A stretch of DNA of 64,000 nucleotides from Leifsonia sp. CL147 (GTDB lineage: Bacteria > Actinomycetota > Actinomycetes > Actinomycetales > Microbacteriaceae): positions 101,788 through 165,787 of the forward strand of contig NZ_FOTM01000005.1 of assembly GCF_900114565.1 (NCBI RefSeq), in the 5' to 3' direction. The notes beneath the pieces were generated by a model. The model was not told the DNA's origin. It saw only the letters and a program-made list of their open reading frames with translations, and searched no databases. Of this stretch, positions 1 to 8,239 are shown piece after piece. The position numbers and the translations under genes were made by a program. How positions within the stretch are numbered: the stretch's first letter is position 1; each line of letters starts with the position of its first letter.

Positions 1-2
1 GC

Positions 3-119
3 CCACGCCTGTCGCGGACCGTCACGGACAGCCTCGTCCGCAGGCGCATCGCGCGAATCCGCCGCCGGGAGCGATTGCGCGTACTCCCCCGGGAGCATGC
101 GGGCCGCGTATCCCGATAG
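3..119 (+). CDS. 3' end of an unidentified protein (partial)
   Basis: The window opens inside an open frame that ends with TAG at 117-119 and has strongly GC-biased third positions. The visible tail is basic (…LVRRRIARIRRRERLR…). Its last codons lie in the left copy of a 28-bp direct repeat (83-110). Reading the same frame through the right copy (1380-1407) gives a different short tail ending in TAG at 1414-1416, just before the histidine kinase start at 1430. This suggests that the original gene ran directly into the kinase operon and that the segment between the repeats was inserted at its 3' end. A minus-strand frame starting with ATG at 98 is an alternative, so the assignment is weak. Confidence 0.3.
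   Translation, partial: PRLSRTVTDSLVRRRIARIRRRERLRVLPREHAGRVSR
83..110. repeat. 28-bp direct repeat, left copy
   Basis: This 28-base stretch is identical to 1380-1407. The bases on either side of the two copies differ, so the identity is exactly 28 bases. It lies at the 3' end of the partial gene on the plus strand. It looks like an attachment-site or insertion duplication bounding the DUF3800 segment. Confidence 0.8.
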
Positions 120-300
120 CACTTCGCTGTGAATGAGCCACTGGTCGACCTACTCGGGCGGGCATGAAAGGTGTAATCACAGTTGACAAGTGGAAGGCGG
201 AATGAGAGGTTTTGCTTGTCGAGAGAACTGCCCACGCGGTTCGCTCATCCGGCTGGGACTGCCAACGCGGTGCCCGGATTGTTGACTCGACAGCATTGCG

Positions 301-326
301 CGAGGCCCGACAAGAGTCGGGCCTCG
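301..326 (+). terminator. 11-bp perfect hairpin upstream of the DUF3800 gene
   Basis: An 11-base arm (301-311) pairs perfectly with 316-326 around a 4-base loop (aaga). There is only a weak T-rich tail (ttgc). It lies inside the long open frame that could be extended upstream from the DUF3800 gene, which argues that translation really begins after it, at TTG 354. It could terminate a short transcript from 111-300 or insulate the element from read-through. Confidence 0.5.
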
Positions 327-353
327 TTGCTATTAACAGATCAGGGGCCCGAG

Positions 354-1214
354 TTGTATCTGCTTTTCGTTGACGAGTCCGGTACGCATGGGGGAGCGGA
401 CCCTTTTGTACTGGGTGGCATCGCCATCCACGAAGACGACGCAGCAGTTCTACAGGCTCACTTGGACAAGCTCGTCATCAAGCATCTGGGCCGTGTGCCC
501 GTCAATCTTGAAGAGTACGAGATACACGCGCATGAACTACGCAACGCAAAGAAGCCGAAGGTTCCTGGTGGACGATCCAGTATTTGGTCGAACGTGCCAC
601 GCAGCGTTCGCGCAGCACTTCTCGCAGACGCATACGACCTTTTGGCAGATTTCAGAGGGTCGAACTCAGAACTGGGGCCCGCGCTCTTCGGAGTCGCGGT
701 TGAGAAGAACTTCCATTCTGAGTGGTCTGTCCTCGAGCATGAGCGATTCGCCTACGAAGTGCTTCTGGGCAAGTTCGACGTCATGTTGAAAACACTCCGC
801 GTGCGACGGAAGCAGCCAAACCGCGGTCTTGTAATACATGATCGTCGCGTCGTGGCCGAACAAGACATTCAAAGCTGGACGTCGTCATGGAGATCCACGG
901 CCGAGCGGATCGGACAGCTTCGAAATCTGGCTGATGTTCCCTTGTTCACCGATTCGCGAGCCACGCGACTGATCCAGGCCGCAGACATCATCTCGTACGC
1001 TGTCTTCAGGAGCTACGCGAGTCGAGACTCCACGATGTTTGATCGAATCTGGCCTGCGTTTCACCCGGAGAACGGTGTGACTCACGGGTGCGTTCATTAC
1101 ACGCCCTCATACGGGCAGGGATCATGCGAGTGTCGACCCTGTGAGCAGCGTCTTTCGGCGGAGGCCGTGAAGTCGGTCGCCCGTCCGCGCCGGAGGACTG
1201 AACGACGACAATGA
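354..1214 (+). CDS. DUF3800 domain protein
   Basis: This 286-residue protein starts with the family signature FVDESGTHGG, near the start of nearly all DUF3800 proteins. Near its end it has RLIQAADIISYAVFRSY, matching the family's conserved Q-x-A-D segment; VIHDRR in the middle supplies further acidic and basic residues. DUF3800 proteins have an RNase H-like fold, are of unproven function, and are common in defence islands and mobile elements. I chose TTG 354 rather than an in-frame ATG at 183 because the family begins at this point, AGGGG lies about 7 bases upstream, and a hairpin lies in the would-be extension. It is the only gene between the 28-bp repeats. Confidence 0.85.
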   Translation: MYLLFVDESGTHGGADPFVLGGIAIHEDDAAVLQAHLDKLVIKHLGRVPVNLEEYEIHAHELRNAKKPKVPGGRSSIWSNVPRSVRAALLADAYDLLADFRGSNSELGPALFGVAVEKNFHSEWSVLEHERFAYEVLLGKFDVMLKTLRVRRKQPNRGLVIHDRRVVAEQDIQSWTSSWRSTAERIGQLRNLADVPLFTDSRATRLIQAADIISYAVFRSYASRDSTMFDRIWPAFHPENGVTHGCVHYTPSYGQGSCECRPCEQRLSAEAVKSVARPRRRTERRQ

Positions 1215-1379
1215 AGTAATTGCTTGCGGACTGCGACGAACGTACGACCGGCAACAGTCAGGTCAAGGGTCCGGCTCCCTCAATGCAATGTGTTGGCCCG
1301 GATGCCTCTTCCTGCTCTTTCGTCCCTCAATGCCAGTTGATCCCGTACTACTACCGAAGTACCGGGGCTCCGCTACAAG

Positions 1380-1407
1380 ACTCCCCCGGGAGCATGCGGG
1401 CCGCGTA
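1380..1407. repeat. 28-bp direct repeat, right copy
   Basis: This is identical to 83-110. It lies 22 bases before the histidine kinase start codon at 1430. Read as the end of the partial left gene, the frame here closes with TAG at 1414-1416. Confidence 0.8.
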
Positions 1408-1417
1408 GGGGCGTAGC

Positions 1418-1423
1418 TAGCAT
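1418..1423 (+). promoter_or_regulatory. candidate -10 hexamer (TAGCAT) of the kinase operon
   Basis: TAGCAT fits the TANNNT pattern and ends 6 bases before ATG 1430. Transcription could therefore begin at or next to the start codon. The same six bases (gaggag) could also act as a ribosome binding site, so leadered translation from an upstream transcript remains possible. Confidence 0.35.
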
Positions 1424-1429
1424 GAGGAG

Positions 1430-2692
1430 ATGCCCTGGAACGCGCCACCCGATCCAGGCGGCGGCGCGCCCGCGCATCCCGAGCACACGCACGTGGCGTC
1501 CAGTGCCGGCGACTGGCCCGGTCCGCCGTGGGCGCGCCGCGGGCGTCCACGGGGCGCTCGCTGGTTCGTCGTGATCGTCGCGGCCCTCTTCCAGCTCCCG
1601 GGGCTCGTGTTCGCCTGGCATGACTCCGCCCACGATCCGGTGACCCTCGCCTTCGTCCTGCTCGCCTTCGCGGCCTCCTTCCTGCTCCTGCTGGCGAGAA
1701 CGCATCCCGGTGCGACCGTCGTCGCGATCGCCGTGCTGACCGGGCCGGCGATCGCCGTGACCTCAGGGCCGCCGTTCGCGGCTGTGCCCCTCGCGTTCGC
1801 CGTCGTCAGCGCTGTCGTGCACGGCGCGCGCATCTGGGCCTGGTGGACGATCGCCGGTTTCGCCCTCGCGGTTCCGGCCGCCGATTACCTGTTGCGCGGA
1901 CAGCCGGGGGCGCTCATCCGGCCCCTGATCGTGGCCCTGGTGCTGTGCCTCCTCCTCGGGCTCGGAGAAGGCATGCGCAACCGGCGGGAGCGCTACCGCG
2001 AGGTCGCACGAGCGGTCGCCGCCCGGCGCGAGTCCGCCGCAGAGGCGGAACGCCTGCGCATCGCGCGCGAACTGCACGACGTGCTCGCCCACTCCTTGTC
2101 GCAGATCAGCGTGCAGGCGGGGGTCGGCCTCCACCTCTTCGATTCCCGCCCGGAGAAGGCGCGCGAAAGCCTGGAGGCGATCAGGTCGACCAGCAGCCAG
2201 GCGCTGGAGGAGGTGCGCGGCGTGCTCGGCTTCCTGCGTGGATCCGACGGCTACGCGGCGCGCTCCCCCGAGCCGGATCTCGCGCGCATCCCCGTCCTCG
2301 TGGAGACGTATCGCAAGGCGGGACTGCAGGTCTCCTACGAGCCGGAGCTGCACTCGACGCCGTCCGCGGCGGCGCAGCTGGCGCTCTACCGGATCGTGCA
2401 GGAATCGCTCACCAATGTGGGGCGGCACGCCCAGGCGACGAAGGTGACCATCCGTCTGGCCGAAAGCGAAGGCTCGTTCGTGCTCACGATCCAGGACGAC
2501 GGACGCGGCCTGCCGGAGGGCGTCTCGGCCGCAGACGCGAGCGCGGGCGGAGCGACGGGAAAGGGGATGCTCGGGATGCGCGAACGCGCCGAGCTGCTCG
2601 GCGGCACTTTCGAGGTACGAACGCCCGAGGGCGGCGGCGTGACCGTGGAGGCGCGCATCCCGGCTGCGCCGCGATCCGGGGGCACGTGGTGA
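1430..2692 (+). CDS. NarL-family sensor histidine kinase
   Basis: This 420-residue membrane kinase has about five hydrophobic segments between residues 40 and 185. A HisKA_3 dimerisation domain follows, with the phosphoacceptor His216 in RELHDVLAHSLS. The HATPase domain (about 310-415) has the N-box ESLTNVGRHA and the DDGRGLP motif. Its stop overlaps the GTG start of the response regulator by four bases (GTGA), so the two are translationally coupled. The input signal is not evident because there is no extracellular domain. Such kinases often control efflux or ABC systems, but no target is adjacent. Confidence 0.93.
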   Translation: MPWNAPPDPGGGAPAHPEHTHVASSAGDWPGPPWARRGRPRGARWFVVIVAALFQLPGLVFAWHDSAHDPVTLAFVLLAFAASFLLLLARTHPGATVVAIAVLTGPAIAVTSGPPFAAVPLAFAVVSAVVHGARIWAWWTIAGFALAVPAADYLLRGQPGALIRPLIVALVLCLLLGLGEGMRNRRERYREVARAVAARRESAAEAERLRIARELHDVLAHSLSQISVQAGVGLHLFDSRPEKARESLEAIRSTSSQALEEVRGVLGFLRGSDGYAARSPEPDLARIPVLVETYRKAGLQVSYEPELHSTPSAAAQLALYRIVQESLTNVGRHAQATKVTIRLAESEGSFVLTIQDDGRGLPEGVSAADASAGGATGKGMLGMRERAELLGGTFEVRTPEGGGVTVEARIPAAPRSGGTW

Positions 2693-3351
2693 TCCGGGTC
2701 CTGCTCGCGGACGACCAAGTACTGGTCAGGGCCGGCTTCCGCGCTTTGCTGGAGGCGGAGGACGACATCGAGATCGTCGGGGAGGCCGGGACCGGCCGGG
2801 CGAGCGTCGACCTGGTGCGGAAGACGCATCCCGATGTCGTGCTGATGGACATCCGGATGCCGGACGGCGACGGACTGTGGGCGACGGGAGAGATCGTCGC
2901 CGACCCCGGGCTCGCCGGGACGCGGATCGTCATCGTGACGACCTTCGAGCTGGACGAGTACGTCGCACAGGCGATCATCGCCGGGGCGAGCGGGTTCCTG
3001 GTGAAGGACACCGAGCCGGTCGAGCTCATCCGCGCCGTCCGTGTCGTGGCCGCCGGGGATGCGCTGCTCTCCCCCGGCGTCACCCGGCGCCTGATCGAGC
3101 GGGTCTCGGGCGGCCTCCGGCCGGCGCCGGACTCCACACTGCTCGAGCAGCTCACCGAGCGTGAGCGCGAGGTGCTGGCGCTCGTCGCGCACGGCCTCAC
3201 CAACACGGAGATCGGCGAACGGCTCTACCTCAGCCCTCTCACCGCGAAGACCCACGTCTCGCGGATCATGACGAAGCTGGATGCGCGCGACCGTGTGCAT
3301 CTCGTCGTCCTCGCCTACGAGACCGGCCTCGTGCAGCCGGGGTGGCAGTAG
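2689..3351 (+). CDS. NarL/LuxR-type response regulator
   Basis: This 220-residue regulator has a receiver domain (residues 1-120, phosphoacceptor Asp54 in VLMDIRMPDG, the conserved Lys in FLVKDTE) and a C-terminal LuxR-type helix-turn-helix (about 155-215, LTEREREVLALVAHGLTNTE). The GTG start at 2689 overlaps the kinase stop and gives the canonical beginning VIRVLLADDQ. A longer in-frame extension upstream exists but only shadows the kinase gene. It partners the adjacent kinase. A strong hairpin terminator follows at 3398-3433. Confidence 0.95.
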   Translation: MIRVLLADDQVLVRAGFRALLEAEDDIEIVGEAGTGRASVDLVRKTHPDVVLMDIRMPDGDGLWATGEIVADPGLAGTRIVIVTTFELDEYVAQAIIAGASGFLVKDTEPVELIRAVRVVAAGDALLSPGVTRRLIERVSGGLRPAPDSTLLEQLTEREREVLALVAHGLTNTEIGERLYLSPLTAKTHVSRIMTKLDARDRVHLVVLAYETGLVQPGWQ

Positions 3352-3397
3352 GGCGTCCGCGCGCGCCCGTCCGCGCGCACGTTGACGCGCACACGCA

Positions 3398-3433
3398 GAA
3401 ACCCCCGGCCTTCCGCAGAAGACCGGGGGTTTC
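3398..3433. terminator. bidirectional hairpin terminator
   Basis: The arms gaaacccccgg and ccgggggtttc surround a short loop and carry an A-run on one side and a T-run on the other. It can terminate the plus-strand kinase/regulator operon. It also lies immediately after the 3' end of the minus-strand tRNA-Asn. Confidence 0.8.
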
Positions 3434-3437
3434 GAAG

Positions 3438-3510
3438 CTCCCCGACTTGGACTCGAACCAAGAACCTGCCGGTTAACAGCCGGCTGCTCTGCCAATTGAG
3501 CTATCGAGGA
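3438..3510 (-). tRNA. tRNA-Asn(GTT)
   Basis: The minus strand folds into a full cloverleaf of 73 bases. The acceptor stem is TCCTCGA/TCGGGGA. The anticodon loop is CTGTTAA with anticodon GTT inside the stem GCCGG/CCGGC. The T-loop is TTCGAGT in a CTTGG/CCAAG stem, and the discriminator base is G. The CCA end is not encoded. Confidence 0.97.
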
Positions 3511-3589
3511 ATGCTTGATCAGCGAAGCTACTCTAGCAAGCTTCGAGCGTGCTCGGGAAATCCGGCCGGCATCCCGCGCGCGTCGCCAC

Positions 3590-4603
3590 TCAGTAGCCCG
3601 CGACCGGGTCCACGACTCCCACGAATCGGCCATCGCCGAGGAACGCCTGCACGTTCAGGCGGATGCGCTCGGCCAGGAGCGGAGCCGTCATCTCGGGGGT
3701 GTCCGCCTGGTGCGGGGTGAGGAGCACGCGAGGCTCATCCCATAGCGGATGACCGTCCGGCAGCGGTTCCGGGTCGGTCACGTCGAGACCCGCGCCCGCC
3801 AGAGCGCCCGAACGCAGGGCGTCGAGCAGCGCGTCGGTGTCCACCAGTCCGCCGCGGGCGATGTTCACCAGGTAGGCGGTCGGCTTCATCGCAGAGAACT
3901 CCTCCGGGCCGAAGAGGTGCCGCGTGCTTCCGGTCAGTGCAGCGGCCACCACCACGAGGTCGGCGGAGGGCAGCACGGTCGTGAGCTGATCGGCGGTCAC
4001 CGTGCGAGCGGCACCCTCGACCGGTTCGGACGAGCGCCGCACGATGGTCACACGCACGCCGAACGGCTCCAGCAGGCGCATCAGTTCCCGGGCGATCCCG
4101 CCGGCGCCGACGATCACGACGTCCAGTCCGTACAGCGACCGCCCCTCCTGCTCGCTCGCCCAGGAGCGCGCCCGCACCCGCTTCGGGATCACCCGCAGCA
4201 AAGCGAGGCTCAGCACCAGCGCATGCTCGGCCACAGGCTGCGCGTAGGCGCCCTTCGCGCTCGTCCAGACCAGCCCGGGGCGGTCCTCCGAAGCGATGAC
4301 GCCGGCGAACGCATCCACGCCGGCGAACGGGAGCTGCACCCAGCCGATGCCCGGATGCGCCTCGAGCACCGGCGGGAAGGCGGCCGCATCCTTATTGGAC
4401 AGCCACACCACCCCGCGAGTGCGGTCCGAGAGCGGCTCGACGGTCCCCCCTGCCGCTTCGACCGCCTGGACGAGCGGCTGCTCGGGCTCGGGCAGCACGG
4501 CGATCGGGCCGGGCTCGGGCCGCTGCTCCGTTGGCACGGCCGCGACCGGGTCGGCCAGGACGGCTCGATGGCGCGGAGAGCCCGCGTCTGCGGAATCGGA
4601 CAT
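3590..4603 (-). CDS. D-2-hydroxyacid dehydrogenase family protein
   Basis: This 337-residue NAD(P)-dependent oxidoreductase has a Rossmann nucleotide-binding segment (VIVGAGGIARELMRLL), the conserved VNIARGGLVDTDALLDAL region with the catalytic Arg, the ENDxx-like DVTDPEPLPDGHPLW, and the catalytic His in LLTPHQAD. The ATG at 4603 shares one base with the stop of the upstream ABC ATPase (TGATG), so it is the last gene of the transport operon. Its substrate is unknown. The context suggests it acts on something derived from the imported solute, or it may simply be co-transcribed. Confidence 0.88.
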   Translation of the reverse strand: MSDSADAGSPRHRAVLADPVAAVPTEQRPEPGPIAVLPEPEQPLVQAVEAAGGTVEPLSDRTRGVVWLSNKDAAAFPPVLEAHPGIGWVQLPFAGVDAFAGVIASEDRPGLVWTSAKGAYAQPVAEHALVLSLALLRVIPKRVRARSWASEQEGRSLYGLDVVIVGAGGIARELMRLLEPFGVRVTIVRRSSEPVEGAARTVTADQLTTVLPSADLVVVAAALTGSTRHLFGPEEFSAMKPTAYLVNIARGGLVDTDALLDALRSGALAGAGLDVTDPEPLPDGHPLWDEPRVLLTPHQADTPEMTAPLLAERIRLNVQAFLGDGRFVGVVDPVAGY

Positions 4604-5469
4604 CAGATCTCCTTCGTGCTCTTCGGCTGCGCGCGCTGCGGACGCCGCTCCGTGCGCTGCTGCGGCGGCTTCAGGGCGCGTGCGAGGCCGGCGACGAACG
4701 GATGCGTCGGGTCGGCGAGGACGTCCTCGATCGGACCGAACCCGACAGGGCGGCCGGCGTGCAGCACCAGCGAGGTGTCCGTCGCCCGGCGCAGGACCGC
4801 GAGGTCGTGGCTGACGATCACCGCCGAGAACTCGGGATGCTCGCGCAACTGGGCGAGCAGGTCGATCACCGCATCGCGCACCGTGGCGTCGATGCCCGCG
4901 GTCGGCTCGTCGGCGATCAGGATGCTCGGGCCGAGCACGAGCGCCCGCGCGAGCGCCACCCGCTGCCGCTGGCCCGAACTCAGCTGGTACGGGTACTTGT
5001 TGAGCACGCTCAGCGGCAGGTGCACCGTGTCCAGCATGGTCGCGGCCCGCTCCCCGGCGAGGCGCCGGGAGTAGTGCTCGTCCCGCTCGAAGATGGGCAG
5101 GGTCACGTTGTCCTGCACGCTGAGCGTCGGCTCCAGGGTCGCAGCCGCCTCCTGCGGCAGGTAGCCGACGTGGAAGGTCACCTCGGCGAGGTCGCGCTTG
5201 CGCGCCTTCCGCAGCGGATGCCCGAGCACCGACGCCTCTCCCCCGGTGATCCGCGGACCCGGCTCGGATGCGCGCGCCGGGAGCACCCGGCCCGCCAGCA
5301 CCTGGGCGAGCGTGCTCTTGCCCGAGCCCGTCTCGCCGAGCACCCCGAGGACCTGCCCGTGCTCCAGCCGGAAATCGATGCCGCGCAGGGCGACACACGA
5401 CGCACTGGGGCCCCGCGCGGGGTATTCGACGGATAGGTCGCTGACGACGATGGCGGGCTCGGAACTCAC
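4603..5469 (-). CDS. ABC transporter ATP-binding protein
   Basis: This 288-residue ATPase has a single ABC domain: Walker A GETGSGKST, signature LSSGQRQRVALARAL, Walker B ILIADEPTAGIDA, and the switch His in IVSHDLAVL. The start is taken as GTG 5469, 10 bases after the stop of the upstream fused ATPase, giving VSSEPAIVVSDLSVEYPA; longer in-frame extensions run back inside that gene. It is an extra ATPase in an operon that already encodes two fused ABC domains. It may have an alternative partner, or the three domains may have distinct roles. Confidence 0.9.
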   Translation of the reverse strand: MSSEPAIVVSDLSVEYPARGPSASCVALRGIDFRLEHGQVLGVLGETGSGKSTLAQVLAGRVLPARASEPGPRITGGEASVLGHPLRKARKRDLAEVTFHVGYLPQEAAATLEPTLSVQDNVTLPIFERDEHYSRRLAGERAATMLDTVHLPLSVLNKYPYQLSSGQRQRVALARALVLGPSILIADEPTAGIDATVRDAVIDLLAQLREHPEFSAVIVSHDLAVLRRATDTSLVLHAGRPVGFGPIEDVLADPTHPFVAGLARALKPPQQRTERRPQRAQPKSTKEI

Positions 5470-5479
5470 ACCCTCGACC

Positions 5480-7168
5480 CTAGGCGCTCTGCGACTGGAG
5501 GCGGTGCAGCGCCTCCCGCCGGTCGGCCTGTTCGATCGGATCCGGCACCGGGAGGGACGCCAGCAGCCGCTGCGTGTACGGCTCGCGCGGGCTGCCGAGC
5601 ACCTCGGCGCCGGTACCCTCCTCCACCAGCTTGCCGCGGTGCAGCACGGCGATGCGATCGGCCAGTAGGTCGACCACGGCCAGGTCGTGACTGATGAACA
5701 GCGAAGCGAACCCGAACTCCCTCTGCAGCTCGGCGAACAGTTCCAGCACGCGGGCCTGCACCGAGACGTCGAGGGCGGAGGTGGGCTCGTCGGCGATGAG
5801 CAGCGTCGGCTCCAGAGCGAGCGCGCGCGCCAGACTGGCCCGCTGCCGCTGACCGCCGGACAGCTCGTGCGGGTACCGGTCGCCGTAGGCACGCGGCAGC
5901 TGCACCGCCTCCAGCAGCTCGTCCACCCGGCGGCGTGCCACGGCGGCCGACGATGCGCGTCCGTGCACGACCAGTGGCTCCGCCACGCATTCCGCGACCG
6001 TGAGCAGCGGGTTGAAGCTCGACGCCGGGTCCTGGAAGACGAAACCGAGGTCGCTGCGCACCTTGCGGAACTGGCGCTCGCGCATCCCGTTCATCTCGAG
6101 CCCCAGGACCTGGAGGGACCCGCCGCTGACCCGGTTCAGACCGGCGATGGCCCGGCCGATCGTGGTCTTACCCGACCCGGACTCGCCCACCAGACCCAGC
6201 ACTTCGCCCGGCCCGATGTCGAACGACACCCCGTCGACGGCGACGAACCCGGGGCGGCCGAGCCGGCCGGGGTACTGGATGCGCAGGTCGCGCGCCTGCA
6301 CCACGGGTGCTGCGAGCGGGCGCTCGGCCCGGGCGATCGCGCGATCCTGCGTCGCCGCGAGACCCTGACCGATCTTCGGAACCGCGGCCAGGAGCTTGCG
6401 GGTGTACTCCGCCTGCGGGGCCGCGAACAGCGTGCGCACCTCGGCCTGCTCCACCAGCTTGCCCTGGTACATCACCGCCACGCGGTCGGCCAGGTCGGCG
6501 ACGACGCCCATGTTGTGCGTGATGAGCACGATGGCGGCGCCGAACTCGTCACGGCAGCGGCGCAGCAGGTCGAGGATCTCGGCCTGCACCGTCACGTCGA
6601 GCGCCGTCGTCGGTTCGTCGGCCACGATGAGTCCGGGATTCAGCACCAGCGCCATCGCGATGACGATGCGCTGCTTCTGGCCGCCCGAGAACTGGTGCGG
6701 GTAGTACTTGACCCGCTTCTCCGGCTCCGGGATGCCGACGCGGTCGAGGATCTCGATGGCCTTCGCCCGCGCCTCCTTCCTCGACAGTCTCCCGTGCGCG
6801 CGCAGGCCCTCGGCGATCTGCCAGCCGACCGGATACACCGGGTTCAGTGCCGTCGACGGCTCCTGGAAGACCATGGCGACGTCGGTGCCGCGCACCTGAC
6901 GCAGTCGGCGCTTGTCGATGGAGATGACATCCGCCTCGCTGGCGCCGTCGCGGCTGCGCAGGATGACGGCCCCGGACGCGGTCGCGGTCTCGGGAAGCAG
7001 GCCCAGGATGGTCTTGGCCGTCACCGTCTTGCCCGAGCCGGACTCGCCGACGATGGCGAGCACCTCGCCCGGCGCGACGGTCAGGCTCACGCCGTCGACC
7101 GCTTTCACGGCACCCGCGTCGGTGGAGAACGAGACCGAGAGGTCCTCGATCTGGACGACGTCGCTCAT
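5480..7168 (-). CDS. peptide-type ABC transporter ATPase with two fused ABC domains
   Basis: This 562-residue protein has two complete ABC modules in tandem, each with Walker A GESGSGKT. The signatures are FSGGQKQRIVIAMAL (first) and LSGGQRQRASLARAL (second); the Walker B motifs are LIVADEPTTALD and LLIADEPTSALD. It corresponds to a DppD-DppF fusion that would power the membrane pair encoded upstream. Its start overlaps the permease stop by four bases. The family imports oligopeptides, opines, nickel chelates or similar solutes; the sequence does not tell which. Confidence 0.94.
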   Translation of the reverse strand: MSDVVQIEDLSVSFSTDAGAVKAVDGVSLTVAPGEVLAIVGESGSGKTVTAKTILGLLPETATASGAVILRSRDGASEADVISIDKRRLRQVRGTDVAMVFQEPSTALNPVYPVGWQIAEGLRAHGRLSRKEARAKAIEILDRVGIPEPEKRVKYYPHQFSGGQKQRIVIAMALVLNPGLIVADEPTTALDVTVQAEILDLLRRCRDEFGAAIVLITHNMGVVADLADRVAVMYQGKLVEQAEVRTLFAAPQAEYTRKLLAAVPKIGQGLAATQDRAIARAERPLAAPVVQARDLRIQYPGRLGRPGFVAVDGVSFDIGPGEVLGLVGESGSGKTTIGRAIAGLNRVSGGSLQVLGLEMNGMRERQFRKVRSDLGFVFQDPASSFNPLLTVAECVAEPLVVHGRASSAAVARRRVDELLEAVQLPRAYGDRYPHELSGGQRQRASLARALALEPTLLIADEPTSALDVSVQARVLELFAELQREFGFASLFISHDLAVVDLLADRIAVLHRGKLVEEGTGAEVLGSPREPYTQRLLASLPVPDPIEQADRREALHRLQSQSA

Positions 7169-8238
7169 GGACGCACCTCGATTCCCTCATCGTCGAACGA
7201 TCCGCCCGGTTCCAGTCCGTCGACACCACCGGGACCGGCGGCGAGGACGCCGCCGGGGACGACGGATGTCTCGGCGACCTCGCCCGACGCCGCCGCGGCC
7301 CGCCGACGACCGCGCAGGCGCGGGTCGGCCAGATCGTTCAGGCTCTCGCCGACCAGCGTGATGCCGAGCACGACCAGCACGATCGCGAGACCCGGGTAGA
7401 TCGAGGTCCACCAGATCCCGCTCGTGACGTCGTCCACGGCCTTGTTGAGATCGAAGCCCCACTCGGCGGCGGCGGTCGGCTCGATGCCGAAGCCGAGGAA
7501 CCCGAGGCCGGCCAGCGTGAGGATCGCCTCCGACGAGTTGAGCGTGAAGATCAGCGGCAGCGTCCGTGTGGAGTTGCGCAGGACATGACGGAACATGATC
7601 CGCGCGTTGCTCGCTCCGACGACCTTCGCCGACTCGACATACGCTTCGGCCTTGATCCGTACCGCCTCCGAGCGGATGACGCGGAAGTACTGCGGGATGT
7701 ACACCACAGTGATCGAGATCGCCGCCGCCAGGATGCCGCCCCAGAGGCTCGACTGCCCGCCGCTGATCGCGATGGCCATCACGATCGCCAGCAGCAGGGA
7801 CGGGAACGCGTAGATCGCGTCGCAGACGACGACCAGCACGCGGTCGAGCCAGCCGCCGAAGTAGCCGGAGATCAGGCCGAGGAACACCCCGAGGAAGATC
7901 GACAGGATCACGGCGACGACGATCACGAGGATCGCGGTCTGCGTCCCCCAGATCACCCGCGAGAACACGTCGTAGCCGCCGGAGGTCGTTCCCCAGATGT
8001 GAGCGCCGCTCGGCGCCTGCGTGGTCCCGAAGGCCGTGCCGTCGGCGTTCTTCAGCTGGGCGAAGCCGTACGGCGCGATCAGCGGGGCGAAGATCGCGAC
8101 CAGGAGGAACAGGACGGTGAGCACGAGGCCCGCGACGAGCATCCCGCGCTGCAGCCCGACGCTCTGCCGGAGCTGGTGGACGACGGGAATCCGGTCCAGG
8201 AGCGGGCGCTTCCGGGAGGTGAGTGACGGGGAGGTCAT
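7165..8238 (-). CDS. ABC transporter permease, DppC type
   Basis: This 357-residue inner-membrane permease has the binding-protein-dependent transport domain (BPD_transp_1), with the EAA-like loop around ESAKVVGASNARIMFRHVLRN. An N-terminal segment with one hydrophobic helix is typical of DppC/OppC proteins. The C-terminal tail of about 50 residues is rich in Gly, Ala and Pro and lies after the last helix. It sits between the DppB-type permease (one-base gap) and the fused ATPase (four-base overlap). Confidence 0.93.
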   Translation of the reverse strand: MTSPSLTSRKRPLLDRIPVVHQLRQSVGLQRGMLVAGLVLTVLFLLVAIFAPLIAPYGFAQLKNADGTAFGTTQAPSGAHIWGTTSGGYDVFSRVIWGTQTAILVIVVAVILSIFLGVFLGLISGYFGGWLDRVLVVVCDAIYAFPSLLLAIVMAIAISGGQSSLWGGILAAAISITVVYIPQYFRVIRSEAVRIKAEAYVESAKVVGASNARIMFRHVLRNSTRTLPLIFTLNSSEAILTLAGLGFLGFGIEPTAAAEWGFDLNKAVDDVTSGIWWTSIYPGLAIVLVVLGITLVGESLNDLADPRLRGRRRAAAASGEVAETSVVPGGVLAAGPGGVDGLEPGGSFDDEGIEVRP

Positions 8239-8239
8239 C

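Larger units (their letters stand above)
83..1407. mobile_element. putative small inserted element carrying a DUF3800 gene
   Basis: The segment is bounded by perfect 28-bp direct repeats (83-110 and 1380-1407) and contains one convincing gene (DUF3800, 354-1214). Its base composition is visibly less GC-rich than the flanking genes. Removing the segment with one repeat copy joins the left partial gene to a stop codon 13 bases before the histidine kinase start, a natural operon junction. No integrase or transposase is inside, so it would be a non-autonomous element, a satellite, or the remnant of a larger one. Seen: repeats and composition. Inferred: mobility. Confidence 0.5.

Noticed and set aside
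183..353. In-frame upstream extension of the DUF3800 gene from ATG 183
   Set aside because: The family starts at the FVDESG region, AGGGG lies just before TTG 354, and the extension crosses a perfect hairpin and shows no coding character.
1220..1408. Short plus-strand frame between the DUF3800 gene and the kinase
   Set aside because: It ends inside the 28-bp repeat, has no ribosome binding site and lacks coding character.
5687..7399. Long plus-strand frame opposite the fused ABC ATPase
   Set aside because: It is an antisense shadow: the minus strand carries complete Walker and signature motifs.
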